The notes: generated by a model not told the origin, from the sequence alone. A stretch of 64,000 bases of DNA from Phycisphaeraceae bacterium (GCA_028282805.1 JANQHD010000019.1:1-64000), one strand, 5' to 3'; counted from the first letter of the stretch, positions 51,001 to 59,769 are shown. Program-made: numbers and translations.

Positions 51001-53103
51001 TTACCCCACATCGCCCAAACCCAGCGCCTCGCGGTACTGCTTAAATAGCCGCGCTCGCAGCAGGCGATGGGCGTCGCCCTGCAACCGCGGGTCGCTCGCA
51101 ATCAGCGCCTCGGCGTCACGCTTGGCCATCCGCAACAACTCGCCGTCACGCTCGACGTCGGCCACACGGAACGGCGGCAACCCCGACTGCCGCGCGCCGA
51201 TCAGCTCGCCCATGCCGCGGATGTGCAGGTCGGCCTCGGCGATCTCGAAGCCGTTGGTCGTCTGCGCGATCGCTTCCATCCGCTGCGCCGCGTCGTCCGT
51301 GGTCGGCTCGGCAATGAACACGCACAGCGACCGCTTGCTGCCGCGCCCCACGCGCCCGCGCAGCTGGTGAAGCTGCGCCAGCCCAAAGCGCTCGGCGTGC
51401 TCGACGACCATCAGCGACGCGTTCGGCACGTCCACGCCCACCTCGATCACCGTCGTCGCCACGAGCACGTCGATCTCGCCCCGGCGGAAGCGGTCCATGA
51501 TCACGGCGCGCGTGTCACGCTTGAGCTGGCCGTGCACCGAGGCGATGCGCTTGTCGGCGAACCATTTCTGTTCGAGCAGCTCGACCTCGCTGCGCACGGC
51601 CTTGAGGCCCAGCTCGCCCTCGTCGATCGCCGGCAGCACGACGTACAGCTGCTCGCCCGAGTCGACGCGCTTGGCCAGGTACGTGTACACGTCGTCGCGC
51701 TTGGCGTCGCCGACCACGCGGGTGTCGATCGGCTGGCGGCCGGGCGGCAGCGCGTCGATCGTCGACACGTCGAGGTCGCCGAACAGCGTCAGCGACAGCG
51801 TGCGCGGGATCGGCGTGGCGGTCATGATCAGCGTGTGAGGGATGGTGTTCGCGTCGGCGTTCTTCGAGCGCACCGTCGCCCGTTGCTCGACGCCGAACCG
51901 GTGCTGCTCGTCGATGACCACCACCGCCAGGTCGCTGAACGTCACCGACTCGGTGAGCAGCGCCTGCGTACCGACGACCAGGTCGACCTCGCCCGCCTCG
52001 ATCGCCGCCCGGCCCGCGTCGCGCTCAGCCGGTGTGAGCGAGCCGGTCAGCAGCGCCAGCCTCACCGCCGAGCCGGTCAGCATCGCGCTGATTGACTGGT
52101 GGTGCTGCTCGGCCAACAGCTCGGTCGGCGCCATCAGCGCCGCCTGCTTGCGCGATGCCGCGGCCAGCAGCATCGCGTACAGCGCGACCACCGTCTTGCC
52201 GCTACCCACATCGCCTTGCAACAGCCGATTCATCGGCACGGGCTTCTGCAAGTCGCCGGCGATCTCGCGCACAACCTTGCCCTGCGCCCCGGTCAGCGCA
52301 AACGGAAAGCGGTCGCGGATGTGCCGATCGATCGCGTCGTTGCAACTCAACGCCGCCGCGGTGAAGTGCGTGCGCGTGTGGTGGCGTTTCATCGCCAACC
52401 CGAGTTGCAGCATGAGCAGCTCGTCGAACGCTAGCCGCCGGCGCGCGGTTTTCACATCGTCTTCGCCGCCCGGCCGGTGCATCGCATCGTACGCCTCGGC
52501 CAGCGCCGGCATCGCGCGCTCGTTGCGAAACGCTTCCGGCAGGTGGTCGTCGATCTGCGGCAGCAGCGTGTCCAGCCAACCGTCGATCAGCTTGCCGACC
52601 TGGTCGCTGGTCAGATCTTCCGTGGCGGGGTACACGCCGTGGTAGCGCTCGCCGTCCTCGCCGCGCTCGGTGGCGTCGTCGAGCGGTTGCCACTTGGGGT
52701 TGACCATCTGCAGGTAGTCGCGGTAGGCCGCGACCTTGCCCGTCACGGCGACCCGCATCCCCGGCGCCAGCTTGTCGCGCAGGTAACCGGCGTTGAACCA
52801 CACCAAATCGAGCTGGTTGGTTTCATCGACAAGCGTCGCCTGGAACCGCCCCTTCATGCCGCGCCTTTGCCCGGCGATCCACCGGCAGTTCGCCACCTCG
52901 CCCACCGCCGTGGCGACCGTGTCGGGTTGCAGTTGCGCGATCGCGGCCTGGCCGGCGTGGTACTCCCAGCGGTGGGGCAGGTGCTTGACCAGGTCGCCCG
53001 CGGTCGCGATGCCGAGGCGCTGCAAAGCCGCGGCGCGCGTCGGCCCCACGCCCGGCAGGTCGCTCACCTTCGTCGCAAGGGTGATGGTCGGGTCCACGGC
53101 CAT
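51001..53103 (-). CDS. recG: ATP-dependent DNA helicase RecG
   Basis: RecG remodels stalled forks and Holliday junctions. The 700-residue protein has the N-terminal wedge/OB domain (KVSDLPGVGPTRAAALQRLG at the start), Walker A LQGDVGSGKTVVALYAMLL, the box VVIDEQHRFGVEQR, MTATPIPRTLSLTLFGDLD, and the C-terminal HQLRGRVGRG. I place the start at ATG 53103 (MAVDPTITL); ATG 53112 is equally possible. The longest frame starts at 53175 but there overlaps the palindrome at 53174, and the extra residues look non-coding. Confidence 0.95.
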   Translation of the reverse strand: MAVDPTITLATKVSDLPGVGPTRAAALQRLGIATAGDLVKHLPHRWEYHAGQAAIAQLQPDTVATAVGEVANCRWIAGQRRGMKGRFQATLVDETNQLDLVWFNAGYLRDKLAPGMRVAVTGKVAAYRDYLQMVNPKWQPLDDATERGEDGERYHGVYPATEDLTSDQVGKLIDGWLDTLLPQIDDHLPEAFRNERAMPALAEAYDAMHRPGGEDDVKTARRRLAFDELLMLQLGLAMKRHHTRTHFTAAALSCNDAIDRHIRDRFPFALTGAQGKVVREIAGDLQKPVPMNRLLQGDVGSGKTVVALYAMLLAAASRKQAALMAPTELLAEQHHQSISAMLTGSAVRLALLTGSLTPAERDAGRAAIEAGEVDLVVGTQALLTESVTFSDLAVVVIDEQHRFGVEQRATVRSKNADANTIPHTLIMTATPIPRTLSLTLFGDLDVSTIDALPPGRQPIDTRVVGDAKRDDVYTYLAKRVDSGEQLYVVLPAIDEGELGLKAVRSEVELLEQKWFADKRIASVHGQLKRDTRAVIMDRFRRGEIDVLVATTVIEVGVDVPNASLMVVEHAERFGLAQLHQLRGRVGRGSKRSLCVFIAEPTTDDAAQRMEAIAQTTNGFEIAEADLHIRGMGELIGARQSGLPPFRVADVERDGELLRMAKRDAEALIASDPRLQGDAHRLLRARLFKQYREALGLGDVG

Positions 53104-53173
53104 GCCGCACATGATATCGCCGGCCAGCGCGCCTTGCGTCATCCATGTTCGTACCCGGGCGCTCGGATCATTC

Positions 53174-53196
53174 ATAGTTTTTAGTCTAAAAACGAT
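53174..53196. repeat. 23-bp palindrome, copy 3
   Basis: This copy differs from those at 22555 and 22731 by one base in the left arm (ATAG for ATCG) and by the centre base T. It lies about 70 bp upstream of the preferred recG start, where it could act as an operator. A short motif TGTCGTGGGG follows, as it does near copy 1. Confidence 0.75.
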
Positions 53197-53235
53197 CAGA
53201 TGTCGTGGGGAATCGACCGCGCCTGCAACCGCTCA

Positions 53236-53303
53236 GACGCTAGCCGGCGGCATACCTGGTGCCGGTCCCAGACCGGCGGCAGGTATGCCGCCGGCTAGCG
53301 CGT
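53236..53303. repeat. Long inverted repeat between arsC and recG
   Basis: GCTAGCCGGCGGCATACCTG (53239-53258) is matched by its exact complement at 53280-53299, and AGACG/CGTCT extend the arms with a 2-base bulge. The loop itself holds a smaller hairpin GCCGGTCCCAGACCGGC. The RNA would be a very stable structure. It could be a terminator for arsC without a T run, or a dispersed repeat. Confidence 0.8.
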
Positions 53304-53332
53304 CTTGCACGGTCAGTAGTTTGCCATGGGCG

Positions 53333-53764
53333 CTAGGCAATCGCCCGCGGCAGCGTCTCGACGTAAGCCTTGATCTCGTCACGCACCCGCCGGTACACGG
53401 CGAGCCTCTCTTCGGGGTCTTCGACGCCCTCGGTCAGCGCCGGCGGGTCGTCGAAGCCCCGGTGCACGACCTTCGCCTCACCGGGAAACACCGGGCACGT
53501 GTCGTGCGCGTGCTGGCAGACGGTCACCACCACGTCGATGCCCGCGTCCATCACCTCGCCGACCAGCTTCGAGTGCTGGCCGGTGATGTCCACGCCCACC
53601 TCCCACATCACCTTCACGGCGTAGGGGTTGAGCTGCGTCTTCTTCACGCCCGCCGAGTACGCCTCGATCACCTCGCCCCGCAGGTGACGCGCCCAGCCCT
53701 CGGCCATCTGGCTGCGGCACGAGTTGCCCGTGCACAGAAACAGCACTTTGAGTTTGTCCGACAT
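53333..53764 (-). CDS. Arsenate reductase-like low-molecular-weight phosphatase fold protein
   Basis: The 143-residue protein has the P-loop LFLCTGNSCRSQMAEGW with Cys11 and Cys16, and a second pair Cys83 and Cys90 in VCQHAHDTCPVF. This three-cysteine relay (nucleophile plus two spaced by seven) is what distinguishes thioredoxin-coupled arsenate reductases from plain tyrosine phosphatases. The ATG at 53764 is preferred to a GTG three codons upstream. No ars transporter or ArsR regulator is adjacent. Confidence 0.88.
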   Translation of the reverse strand: MSDKLKVLFLCTGNSCRSQMAEGWARHLRGEVIEAYSAGVKKTQLNPYAVKVMWEVGVDITGQHSKLVGEVMDAGIDVVVTVCQHAHDTCPVFPGEAKVVHRGFDDPPALTEGVEDPEERLAVYRRVRDEIKAYVETLPRAIA

Positions 53765-53801
53765 GTCTGGCACCCGATGCGAGTGGTATGAAACCCCAGC
53801 G

Positions 53802-53827
53802 CGCGCCCCTTCGGGTCGCGGCTAAAC
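53802..53827. repeat. Hairpin followed by GCTAAACG (copy 4 of 4, diverged)
   Basis: CGCGCCCCTTCGGGTCGCG (53802-53820) forms an imperfect stem and is followed by GCTAAACG directly behind the stop of the small lipoprotein gene. The tail differs by one base from the other copies. Confidence 0.5.
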
Positions 53828-53828
53828 G

Positions 53829-54296
53829 TTACGGCTGGATCGCCCAATCCTCGGCCAGCCGCACGGTCAGCGGGTGGCGCTTGTTGTCGATGATCAGCTC
53901 CGCCGCGACGATGCCGCGCGTCTTCTCCGGTTCGAGGAAGCTGCCCACCGGGTAGCGTTCACCGAAGTGGTTGACGAACATCGTCAACGGCAGGTTCGCG
54001 CCCTCACCGATCGGCAGCGACTCGACGGCGCCGCCGAACTCGGCGTTGAGCCACAGCTGCGCGCCGTCGAGCGAGCGCGACGTGCGGTTGTCCAGGCGGA
54101 CCTGCTTGCGGTTGACGCGCACGACCTCGACGTCGTACGCCTCGCTCGCCGGCAGCTCGGCCGGGTACTGCCGCGGCTCGGCGGTCTGCGTGGGTGTGCC
54201 GGTCGGCGTCAGGCTCGTCAGCACGTGGTCGATCCCCTCGCAACCCGGGGCGACGGTCATCATCATCAGCAGCAACAGGCAGGTTCGGTATCGCAT
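53829..54296 (-). CDS. Small unknown lipoprotein
   Basis: The 155-residue protein has a signal peptide that ends TVAPGC, a probable lipobox with Cys19 as lipid site. A Thr/Pro linker is followed by a beta-rich domain (VEVVRVNRKQVRLDNRTSRS, AQLWLNAEFGGAVESLPIG) that looks like a small immunoglobulin-like sandwich. No family is recognised. It lies upstream of arsC on the same strand and is divergent from dus. Confidence 0.72.
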   Translation of the reverse strand: MRYRTCLLLLMMMTVAPGCEGIDHVLTSLTPTGTPTQTAEPRQYPAELPASEAYDVEVVRVNRKQVRLDNRTSRSLDGAQLWLNAEFGGAVESLPIGEGANLPLTMFVNHFGERYPVGSFLEPEKTRGIVAAELIIDNKRHPLTVRLAEDWAIQP

Positions 54297-54337
54297 GTTT
54301 CTCTTTCGCTTGGTCGTGGGCTTCGACGGCCACTATC

Positions 54338-55453
54338 ATGCACCGCTTGGCCATGACGATCAACCGCAACCAACCCGAAACCCTGCCCGCCCGGCCGCAA
54401 GCGCTGGCGTGGGTCGACCGGGCCCCGTTCTTCCAGGCGGGGTTGGCCGGCTACTCCGACGCGGCGATGCGCCTGATCGCCCGGCGGCACGGCTGCCCCT
54501 ACTGCGTGACCGAGGCCATGCTCGACACACTGCTCATCGCCGGCGGCCGGGGCCTCAAGCCCGCCTACCTCACCGACGACGACCACCCGATCGCCGGTCA
54601 GATCATCGGTTCCGAGCCCGGCGAGATGGCGCAAGCCGCGAAAATACTGCTGCCGTTCGGCTTCGACGTGATCGACGTCAACCTCGCCTGCCCGGTGAAA
54701 AAGATACGCAAACGCCACCGCGGCGGCCACCTGCTCAGCGCGCCCGACACCGCCGTCGACATCCTCGCCGCCGTGCGCGACGCGGTCGGCGATGCGGTGC
54801 CGTTGACCGTCAAGCTGCGCCGGGCGTTCGACGATACCGACGAGATGGCCGCCAACTTCCACCGCATCTTCGAGGCGGTCATCGGCCTCGGCTACGCCGG
54901 CGCCACCGTGCACAGCCGGACCGTGCGCCAGAAATACAACGGCCCCGGCCACCGGCCGTTCTTCGCCGAGCTGACGGCGCGTTACCGCGACGCGATGGCC
55001 GACGGCTTCCTGGTTTTCGGCTCGGGCGACGTGTTCACGCCGCGGTCGATCTTCGACACGGTGCGCGACTCGGGCCTCAGCGGCGTGTCGGTCGCCCGCG
55101 GCGCGATCGGCGACCCGTGGATCTTCGAACACGCCCACGCCCTGATGCGCGGCGAACCCTTAACGCCACCCACCATCTTCCAGCAGCGCGACGTGCTCGC
55201 CGAGCACTTCGAGTTGAGCGTAAGCCTGCACGGCGAGCGGGCCGCGGGCCGCATGATGCGCAAGTTCGGCATCAAGTTTTCCCGCCACCACCCCCACGCC
55301 GACGTGGTGAAAGACGCGTTCTGCCGCGTCAGCACCCTCGACGATTGGCGTGCGGTGCTCGATCGTTATTACCACGAAGACGGTCCCGGCACCCCCATCG
55401 GTCAAGTCAGCCCCGATGAGACGGGGACGACGGAGACGTGCGAGGTCGTCTGA
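54338..55453 (+). CDS. tRNA-dihydrouridine synthase
   Basis: Dus enzymes reduce uridines in the tRNA D loop with FMN and NADPH. The 371-residue protein has AGLAGYSDAAMRLIARR for the FMN site, DVNLACPVKKI with the catalytic Cys118, TVHSRTVRQKYNGPG and GSGDVFTP. The CPVKK block is normal, but the preceding residues differ from the usual NMGC. ATG 54338 is used; ATG 54353 is possible. The class (DusA, B or C) is not clear; it looks DusB-like. Confidence 0.9.
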   Translation: MHRLAMTINRNQPETLPARPQALAWVDRAPFFQAGLAGYSDAAMRLIARRHGCPYCVTEAMLDTLLIAGGRGLKPAYLTDDDHPIAGQIIGSEPGEMAQAAKILLPFGFDVIDVNLACPVKKIRKRHRGGHLLSAPDTAVDILAAVRDAVGDAVPLTVKLRRAFDDTDEMAANFHRIFEAVIGLGYAGATVHSRTVRQKYNGPGHRPFFAELTARYRDAMADGFLVFGSGDVFTPRSIFDTVRDSGLSGVSVARGAIGDPWIFEHAHALMRGEPLTPPTIFQQRDVLAEHFELSVSLHGERAAGRMMRKFGIKFSRHHPHADVVKDAFCRVSTLDDWRAVLDRYYHEDGPGTPIGQVSPDETGTTETCEVV

Positions 55454-55474
55454 TCTCCCACCCATCGGGGGAGT

Positions 55475-55603
55475 AATGACCAATGTTCAATGCCCAATGA
55501 CCAATCAAAACCCAATGCTCAAGCACCAATTCAATGCGAGCACTTGAGGCGTTCGGTCATTGGGTTTTGATTGGTTATTGGTGATTGGGAATTGGACATT
55601 CCG
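55475..55603. repeat. CAATGACC-rich hairpin element, copy 1
   Basis: The stretch is built from ACCAAT/CAATG words. A 22-bp arm at 55496-55517 is matched by its complement at 55558-55579 with one mismatch, around a loop containing AATTCAATGCG and GCACTTGAGG. The element ends in GGACATTCCGC. A related copy with the same ends and the same loop words is at 63834. It lies between convergent dus and yihY and encodes nothing. Confidence 0.85.
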
Positions 55604-55606
55604 CGC

Positions 55607-57037
55607 TCAGTCCGTCATCTCCGCGAGCGTGGTCTTGTCGGCCCACTCGTGGTTGGCGGCTTTCAGGCGTTCGACCGCCTGCCAGGCCGGGTCGCCGTCG
55701 GCCTCGGCGTGATCGGGCAGCAGCGACTCGCCCACGGCCAGCACGTCGCCCGCGGTGATACGCTCGGCGGGCCGGCCGAGGGTGTAGCCGGCCTGTTGGT
55801 CGTCTTCGACGTGGCGCAGCAGTTCGGCTTTCTCTAACGCCTCGACCATGGTTTCGACCGAGCGCTGGGCGAGGCCCGTTTCGTCGCAGATCGCCTCGGC
55901 GGTGATGGTCCGGCCGTCGCGGAAGCGTCGCGCCACCAGCGCGGCGATCGGCAGCAGCCAGCTGGGGTCGACGACCAGGTCGCCCGACTCGCGGTACTCC
56001 ATGTGCTTGAACTGCCGGCCCTTCATCGCCTGGATCGCGTGCGTCACCTCGAGGCCGAAGAGGATGATCAGCCAGGTGACCCACAGCCACAAGAGGAACA
56101 ACGGCAGCAGGAACAGCGCGCCGTAAACGCTCGACGCCGCGGCGTTGCGGACGAAGAGCTTGAGGCCGACGATCGCGAGCATCCAGATGAGCGTGGCGGC
56201 GAAACCGCCGATCATCGCGGCGCGCAACTTGACCTTGGTGTTGGGCAGCAGGGCGTACATGAGCGTGAGCACGATCCACGTCGTGAGCACCGGGCTGAGC
56301 ACGACCATGGGGCTCGTCCACGGGTTCGAGGCGATGATCGTCTTGAACCATTCCTGCGCCGCCTGCCCGCCGAGCAGGAAGATCGGCCCCAGCGTGATCA
56401 CCGTCCAGTACAACGGCAGGCGCATGTACCACGGCCGCGCCTTGTTCGCGCCGCAGACCAGGTTGAAGCTCTTCTCGATCGACGCCAGCAAACCGGTCGC
56501 GCCGTAGATGAAGATGATCAGGCCGATGGCGCCGATGCCGCGGAAGCTGACGTTTTCCAGGCGCGCGAACAGGTCGTCGAACTGCTGCTCGATCGCGGCC
56601 TGGGCTTCGCGGAACTCGCGGCGTTTTTCCTCGGCGAGCTTGGCGTCTTGCTCGTTGGTTTCCTCGCGGCCCGGGTCGATCACCAACGGTTGGTCGTTGT
56701 TGTCGGTGGGTGCAGCAGAGGCGTCGGGTTCATCGGGCTTCAGCGGTTCGAGCAGGTAATCGATCGCGGTCTGCTTGATGTTGTCTTTGCGCTCGTCACC
56801 CACCAGCGGCGCGATCACCGCGAGCATGATGACCAGCGTGGGCAAGATCGAAAACAGCGTGTGGTACGTCAGCGCCGCGGCCATCTGCCCGGCCTTGTCG
56901 TGCCGCAGTTCGTGCAGGCCGTGACGGCAGAGCTCGAGGAACCAGCGGATCGATCGCTGCCAGCGCGTGACCTCCTGGTCGGGCTGGGTCAGCCACCGAC
57001 GGACAGGTTTGAGGAAGTTGTTCAACCAGGCGGGCAT
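55607..57037 (-). CDS. YihY/BrkB-family membrane protein with C-terminal winged-helix-like domain
   Basis: The 476-residue protein has six helices of the YihY family (AAALTYHTLFSILPTLVIML, IYGATGLLASIEKSFNLV, LFLLPLFLLWLWVTWLIIL). The role of these proteins is unsettled. A hydrophilic insertion after the first helix is rich in Asp and Glu. Residues about 355-440 form a winged-helix-like domain (TITAEAICDETGLAQRSVET), which is present in some family members. It is upstream of a CAATGACC-type repeat and downstream of yidD on the same strand. Confidence 0.88.
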   Translation of the reverse strand: MPAWLNNFLKPVRRWLTQPDQEVTRWQRSIRWFLELCRHGLHELRHDKAGQMAAALTYHTLFSILPTLVIMLAVIAPLVGDERKDNIKQTAIDYLLEPLKPDEPDASAAPTDNNDQPLVIDPGREETNEQDAKLAEEKRREFREAQAAIEQQFDDLFARLENVSFRGIGAIGLIIFIYGATGLLASIEKSFNLVCGANKARPWYMRLPLYWTVITLGPIFLLGGQAAQEWFKTIIASNPWTSPMVVLSPVLTTWIVLTLMYALLPNTKVKLRAAMIGGFAATLIWMLAIVGLKLFVRNAAASSVYGALFLLPLFLLWLWVTWLIILFGLEVTHAIQAMKGRQFKHMEYRESGDLVVDPSWLLPIAALVARRFRDGRTITAEAICDETGLAQRSVETMVEALEKAELLRHVEDDQQAGYTLGRPAERITAGDVLAVGESLLPDHAEADGDPAWQAVERLKAANHEWADKTTLAEMTD

Positions 57038-57081
57038 TCGTTCATTATCGGCGATTTGCCGCGGGAATCCGAATCGATAAT

Positions 57082-57351
57082 TCAGGCCGGGTCATAACCG
57101 CCTTCGGACCATGGGTGGCAGCGGGCGATGCGGGCGAGGCCGCGGAAGAACCCGCGCACCGGGCCGTGGCGTTCGACGGCGTCGAGCATGTATTGGCTGC
57201 ACGACGGCTGGAACCGGCACCGGCCGCCCATGAAGTGGCCGAGCGTTCGGCGGTACACCCACACCATCGCGATGATCGCCCAACGCAGCGGCTCGGTGAT
57301 CGCGAGACGCGGCGCTCGTTCGATGGGTGGGGATTGTTCGTGTTCGCACAT
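57082..57351 (-). CDS. yidD: Membrane protein insertion efficiency factor YidD
   Basis: The 89-residue protein has MGGRCRFQPSCSQYMLDAVE and ARIARCHPWSEGGYDP, the cysteine-containing signature of YidD, which helps YidC insert membrane proteins. It follows rnpA with 3 bp between them, the usual rnpA-yidD pair. yidC itself is not adjacent. Confidence 0.95.
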   Translation of the reverse strand: MCEHEQSPPIERAPRLAITEPLRWAIIAMVWVYRRTLGHFMGGRCRFQPSCSQYMLDAVERHGPVRGFFRGLARIARCHPWSEGGYDPA

Positions 57352-57354
57352 GGT

Positions 57355-57723
57355 TCAACCTCGCCGCTTGCGCCAGTGGCGGTCGAGCTGCTCGATCGCG
57401 TCGCGCAGCCAACGCCGGTACACCTGCATTTTACCCACTTCGTGCGGCCGAACCGAAACGACGATGTCGTACCCGCCCGGCAGGTCGTGCTGCAACGTGC
57501 GGAACGCCTCGCGCAGCCGGCGTTTGACGGCGTTGCGCACCGGGGCGTTGCCCACACGCTTCGACACCGCCAGACCCAGCCGGCTGTGCGGCAGGTCGTT
57601 GGGCTTGCCGCTGACGCGCAACGGCCCGGCGTGCTTGACCGAGCGCGCGCCGCGTACCGACTCGAACTGGGCGGCCTTGCGCAGCCGCAACGTGCGTGGG
57701 TATGTGAAGCGTCGCGTAGTCAT
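57355..57723 (-). CDS. rnpA: Ribonuclease P protein component
   Basis: RnpA binds the RNase P RNA for 5' maturation of tRNA. The 122-residue basic protein has SRLGLAVSKRVGNAPVRNAV and KRRLREAFR, the RNR signature region. It is followed by yidD. In most bacteria rpmH is immediately upstream; here a GC-rich repeat and then the ClC gene stand in that place. Confidence 0.95.
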   Translation of the reverse strand: MTTRRFTYPRTLRLRKAAQFESVRGARSVKHAGPLRVSGKPNDLPHSRLGLAVSKRVGNAPVRNAVKRRLREAFRTLQHDLPGGYDIVVSVRPHEVGKMQVYRRWLRDAIEQLDRHWRKRRG

Positions 57724-57730
57724 GGCTTTT

Positions 57731-57850
57731 CACCCCCCTCCCACCGGGAGGGGCTGGGGGAGGGGGAAGGCGGCGCGCGCCGCATACCCCCTCACCCGTC
57801 GTGATGGCTATCGCTCATCACGCCACCCTCTCCCGGGGGGAGAGGGATCG
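57731..57850. repeat. GC-rich intergenic repeat with CCCTCCC/GGGAGGG hairpins
   Basis: Hairpin CCCTCCCACCGGGAGGGG opens the stretch and CCCTCTCCCGGGGGGAGAGG closes it; in between are GGCGGCGCGCGCCGC and CGTGATGGCTATCGCTCATCACG, two more inverted repeats. This type of CCCTCNCCC element is widespread in high-GC bacterial genomes. It separates the ClC gene from rnpA. Confidence 0.7.
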
Positions 57851-57855
57851 TGTGG

Positions 57856-59769
57856 TTATCCTTCGGCCATCTCGGCGCGTTTCTCGATCAGCTGGGCGTT
57901 GTACGCGCCGATCACGTCGACGCGGCGCAGCATGCCGATCACCTTGCCCGGTTCGCTGGCGTCGACCACCGGCAGCTCGTCGTACGCCGACTGGCCGAAC
58001 CGGCCGATCACCTCGCTCAGGTCGGTGGTGAGCATGAGCGGCTCGACCTTGTTGGCCAGGTCCTGCGCCACGGCGAGGTCGGCCAGGTCCGATTCGTAGA
58101 GGAACTGGCGCACGTCGTTGAGGCTGAACAGCCCGTCGTACTCGTGGTTGGCGTCGAGCACGGGGAAGGCGATCTGCTTGTTGCCGGTGATCATGCGGAC
58201 CACCTCGCGCAGCGACATGCCCGGCGGGACGGTGGTGAACTTCCTGCTCGCCTCGGTCAGCGCATCGCTGACGGTGAGCCCGGCGAGGATGTCGATGATG
58301 AAGTCGCCGCGGTGGGCGGGCGATTCGAGCCGGCTGGGCACCTGCTTATCGTAGATCGACCAGCCCCGGCTGAGCAGGTACGCCAGCGCGCAGACCCACA
58401 TCGCCGGCATCAGCAGCGAGTAGCTGCCGGTCAGCTCGGAGACCATGATCAGCGTGCTGACGGGGGTGTTGGCGGTGGCGCTGAAGAACGCGGCCATGCC
58501 GAGGATGGTGAAGATGACCACGTCGTCGGCGCCGACGACGCCGGGCATGAGCTTGTTCATGGTCAACCCGACCACCGCGCCGAGGCAGCCGCCGATGACC
58601 ATGGAAGGCCCGAACACGCCGCCCGACCCGCCGGAGCTGATGGTCAGCGAGGTGGTCAGTATTTTGCCGAAGCCCACGACCAGCAGCAGGGCGATGGAGA
58701 GCGTCGCGCCGGTGGCGGGGTTGATGACTTTTTGCAGGAAGCCGTAGCCGTAGCTGAGCACGCTCAGGCCGTCTTTTTGCGTTTCGGCGCCGGAGCCGGT
58801 GAAGGCGAAGAAGATCGCCAGCGCGATCGCGCCGGTGAGCAGTCCGCCGAGGGCGGGCTTGAGGATGCGCGGCAGCTTGAGTTGGGCGAACAGCGCGTGC
58901 ACGCCGTAAAAACCCTTGGTGTAGATCAGCGACGCAACGGTCATCGCGATCGCGAGGCCGGCCAGGGGCAGCAGCAGCAGCGGGTCGTCGAAGCGGATGC
59001 CCTCGGCGACGGCGAACAGCGGGCCGAACACGTCGTGCCCGAACGCGATGGTGTTGACCAGGCCGAACACGCAGTAGGCGACGGTGGTGGCGATGAACGC
59101 CGGGATCAGCGCCTCGGCCTCGAAGTCGGGGTCGCGGTAGAGCACCTCGATGGCGAAGATCGCGCCGGCGAGCGGGGCGTGGAAGATCGAACCGATGCCC
59201 GCGCCGATGCCCGCGGCGAGCAGGACGCGGCGTTCGTGGTCGGTGAGTTTCAACTTGGTGGCGAGGAACGAGCCGAAGCCTGCGCCGATCTGTGCGATGG
59301 GGCCCTCGCGGCCGCCCGACCCGCCGGTGCCGAGCGTGATGGCCGAGGCGATCATTTTGACCAGCGGCACGCGCGCCCGGATCACGCCGCGCTTGTTGTG
59401 GTACGAGTCGATCGCCGCGTCGGTGCCGTGCCCCTCGGCCTCGGGCGCAAACGTGAACACCAGCCAGCCGCTGACCAGCCCGCCGACCGTCGGCACGATC
59501 AGCAGCAGCCACGGCACCAACGGCCGCACGTCGAAGCCCGGCAGGATCGCGCCGGCGATGTCGGACTCGTGGGCCGGGCCTTTCTGGTCGTAGCCGGCCA
59601 GCCACTCGAGCGCGACCTTGGCGACGGTCTGGCTGATCATGTCGAACACCACCGCGCCCAGGCCCGCGACCACGCCGACCAGCGCCGCCAGCGCGATGCC
59701 CCGGCCCACGCTCGTGAGGTGCGGGCGTTCCAGGTGCAGCGGCAACAGGTGTTCGAGTGGGTTCTTCAT
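57856..59769 (-). CDS. ClC-family chloride channel/transporter with CBS domains
   Basis: The 637-residue protein has the ClC helices with GSGGREGPIAQIGAG near residue 147, which keeps the gating glutamate, and GSGGVFGPSMVIGG for the third anion-binding loop. Two CBS domains follow at about 490-630 (AFPVLDANHEYDGLFSL, ELPVVDASEPGKVIGML). The gating glutamate is present in both channels and proton-coupled transporters, so the mechanism is open. At 637 residues the length fits bacterial ClC-CBS proteins. Confidence 0.93.
   Translation of the reverse strand: MKNPLEHLLPLHLERPHLTSVGRGIALAALVGVVAGLGAVVFDMISQTVAKVALEWLAGYDQKGPAHESDIAGAILPGFDVRPLVPWLLLIVPTVGGLVSGWLVFTFAPEAEGHGTDAAIDSYHNKRGVIRARVPLVKMIASAITLGTGGSGGREGPIAQIGAGFGSFLATKLKLTDHERRVLLAAGIGAGIGSIFHAPLAGAIFAIEVLYRDPDFEAEALIPAFIATTVAYCVFGLVNTIAFGHDVFGPLFAVAEGIRFDDPLLLLPLAGLAIAMTVASLIYTKGFYGVHALFAQLKLPRILKPALGGLLTGAIALAIFFAFTGSGAETQKDGLSVLSYGYGFLQKVINPATGATLSIALLLVVGFGKILTTSLTISSGGSGGVFGPSMVIGGCLGAVVGLTMNKLMPGVVGADDVVIFTILGMAAFFSATANTPVSTLIMVSELTGSYSLLMPAMWVCALAYLLSRGWSIYDKQVPSRLESPAHRGDFIIDILAGLTVSDALTEASRKFTTVPPGMSLREVVRMITGNKQIAFPVLDANHEYDGLFSLNDVRQFLYESDLADLAVAQDLANKVEPLMLTTDLSEVIGRFGQSAYDELPVVDASEPGKVIGMLRRVDVIGAYNAQLIEKRAEMAEG

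Noticed and set aside
53104-53175. The longest recG frame, starting at 53175
   Set aside because: Its first codon overlaps the palindrome at 53174, and the extra residues do not resemble RecG N-termini.
53333-53764. A low-molecular-weight protein tyrosine phosphatase
   Set aside because: The P-loop has the arsenate reductase form, and a second cysteine pair spaced by seven is present, which tyrosine phosphatases lack.
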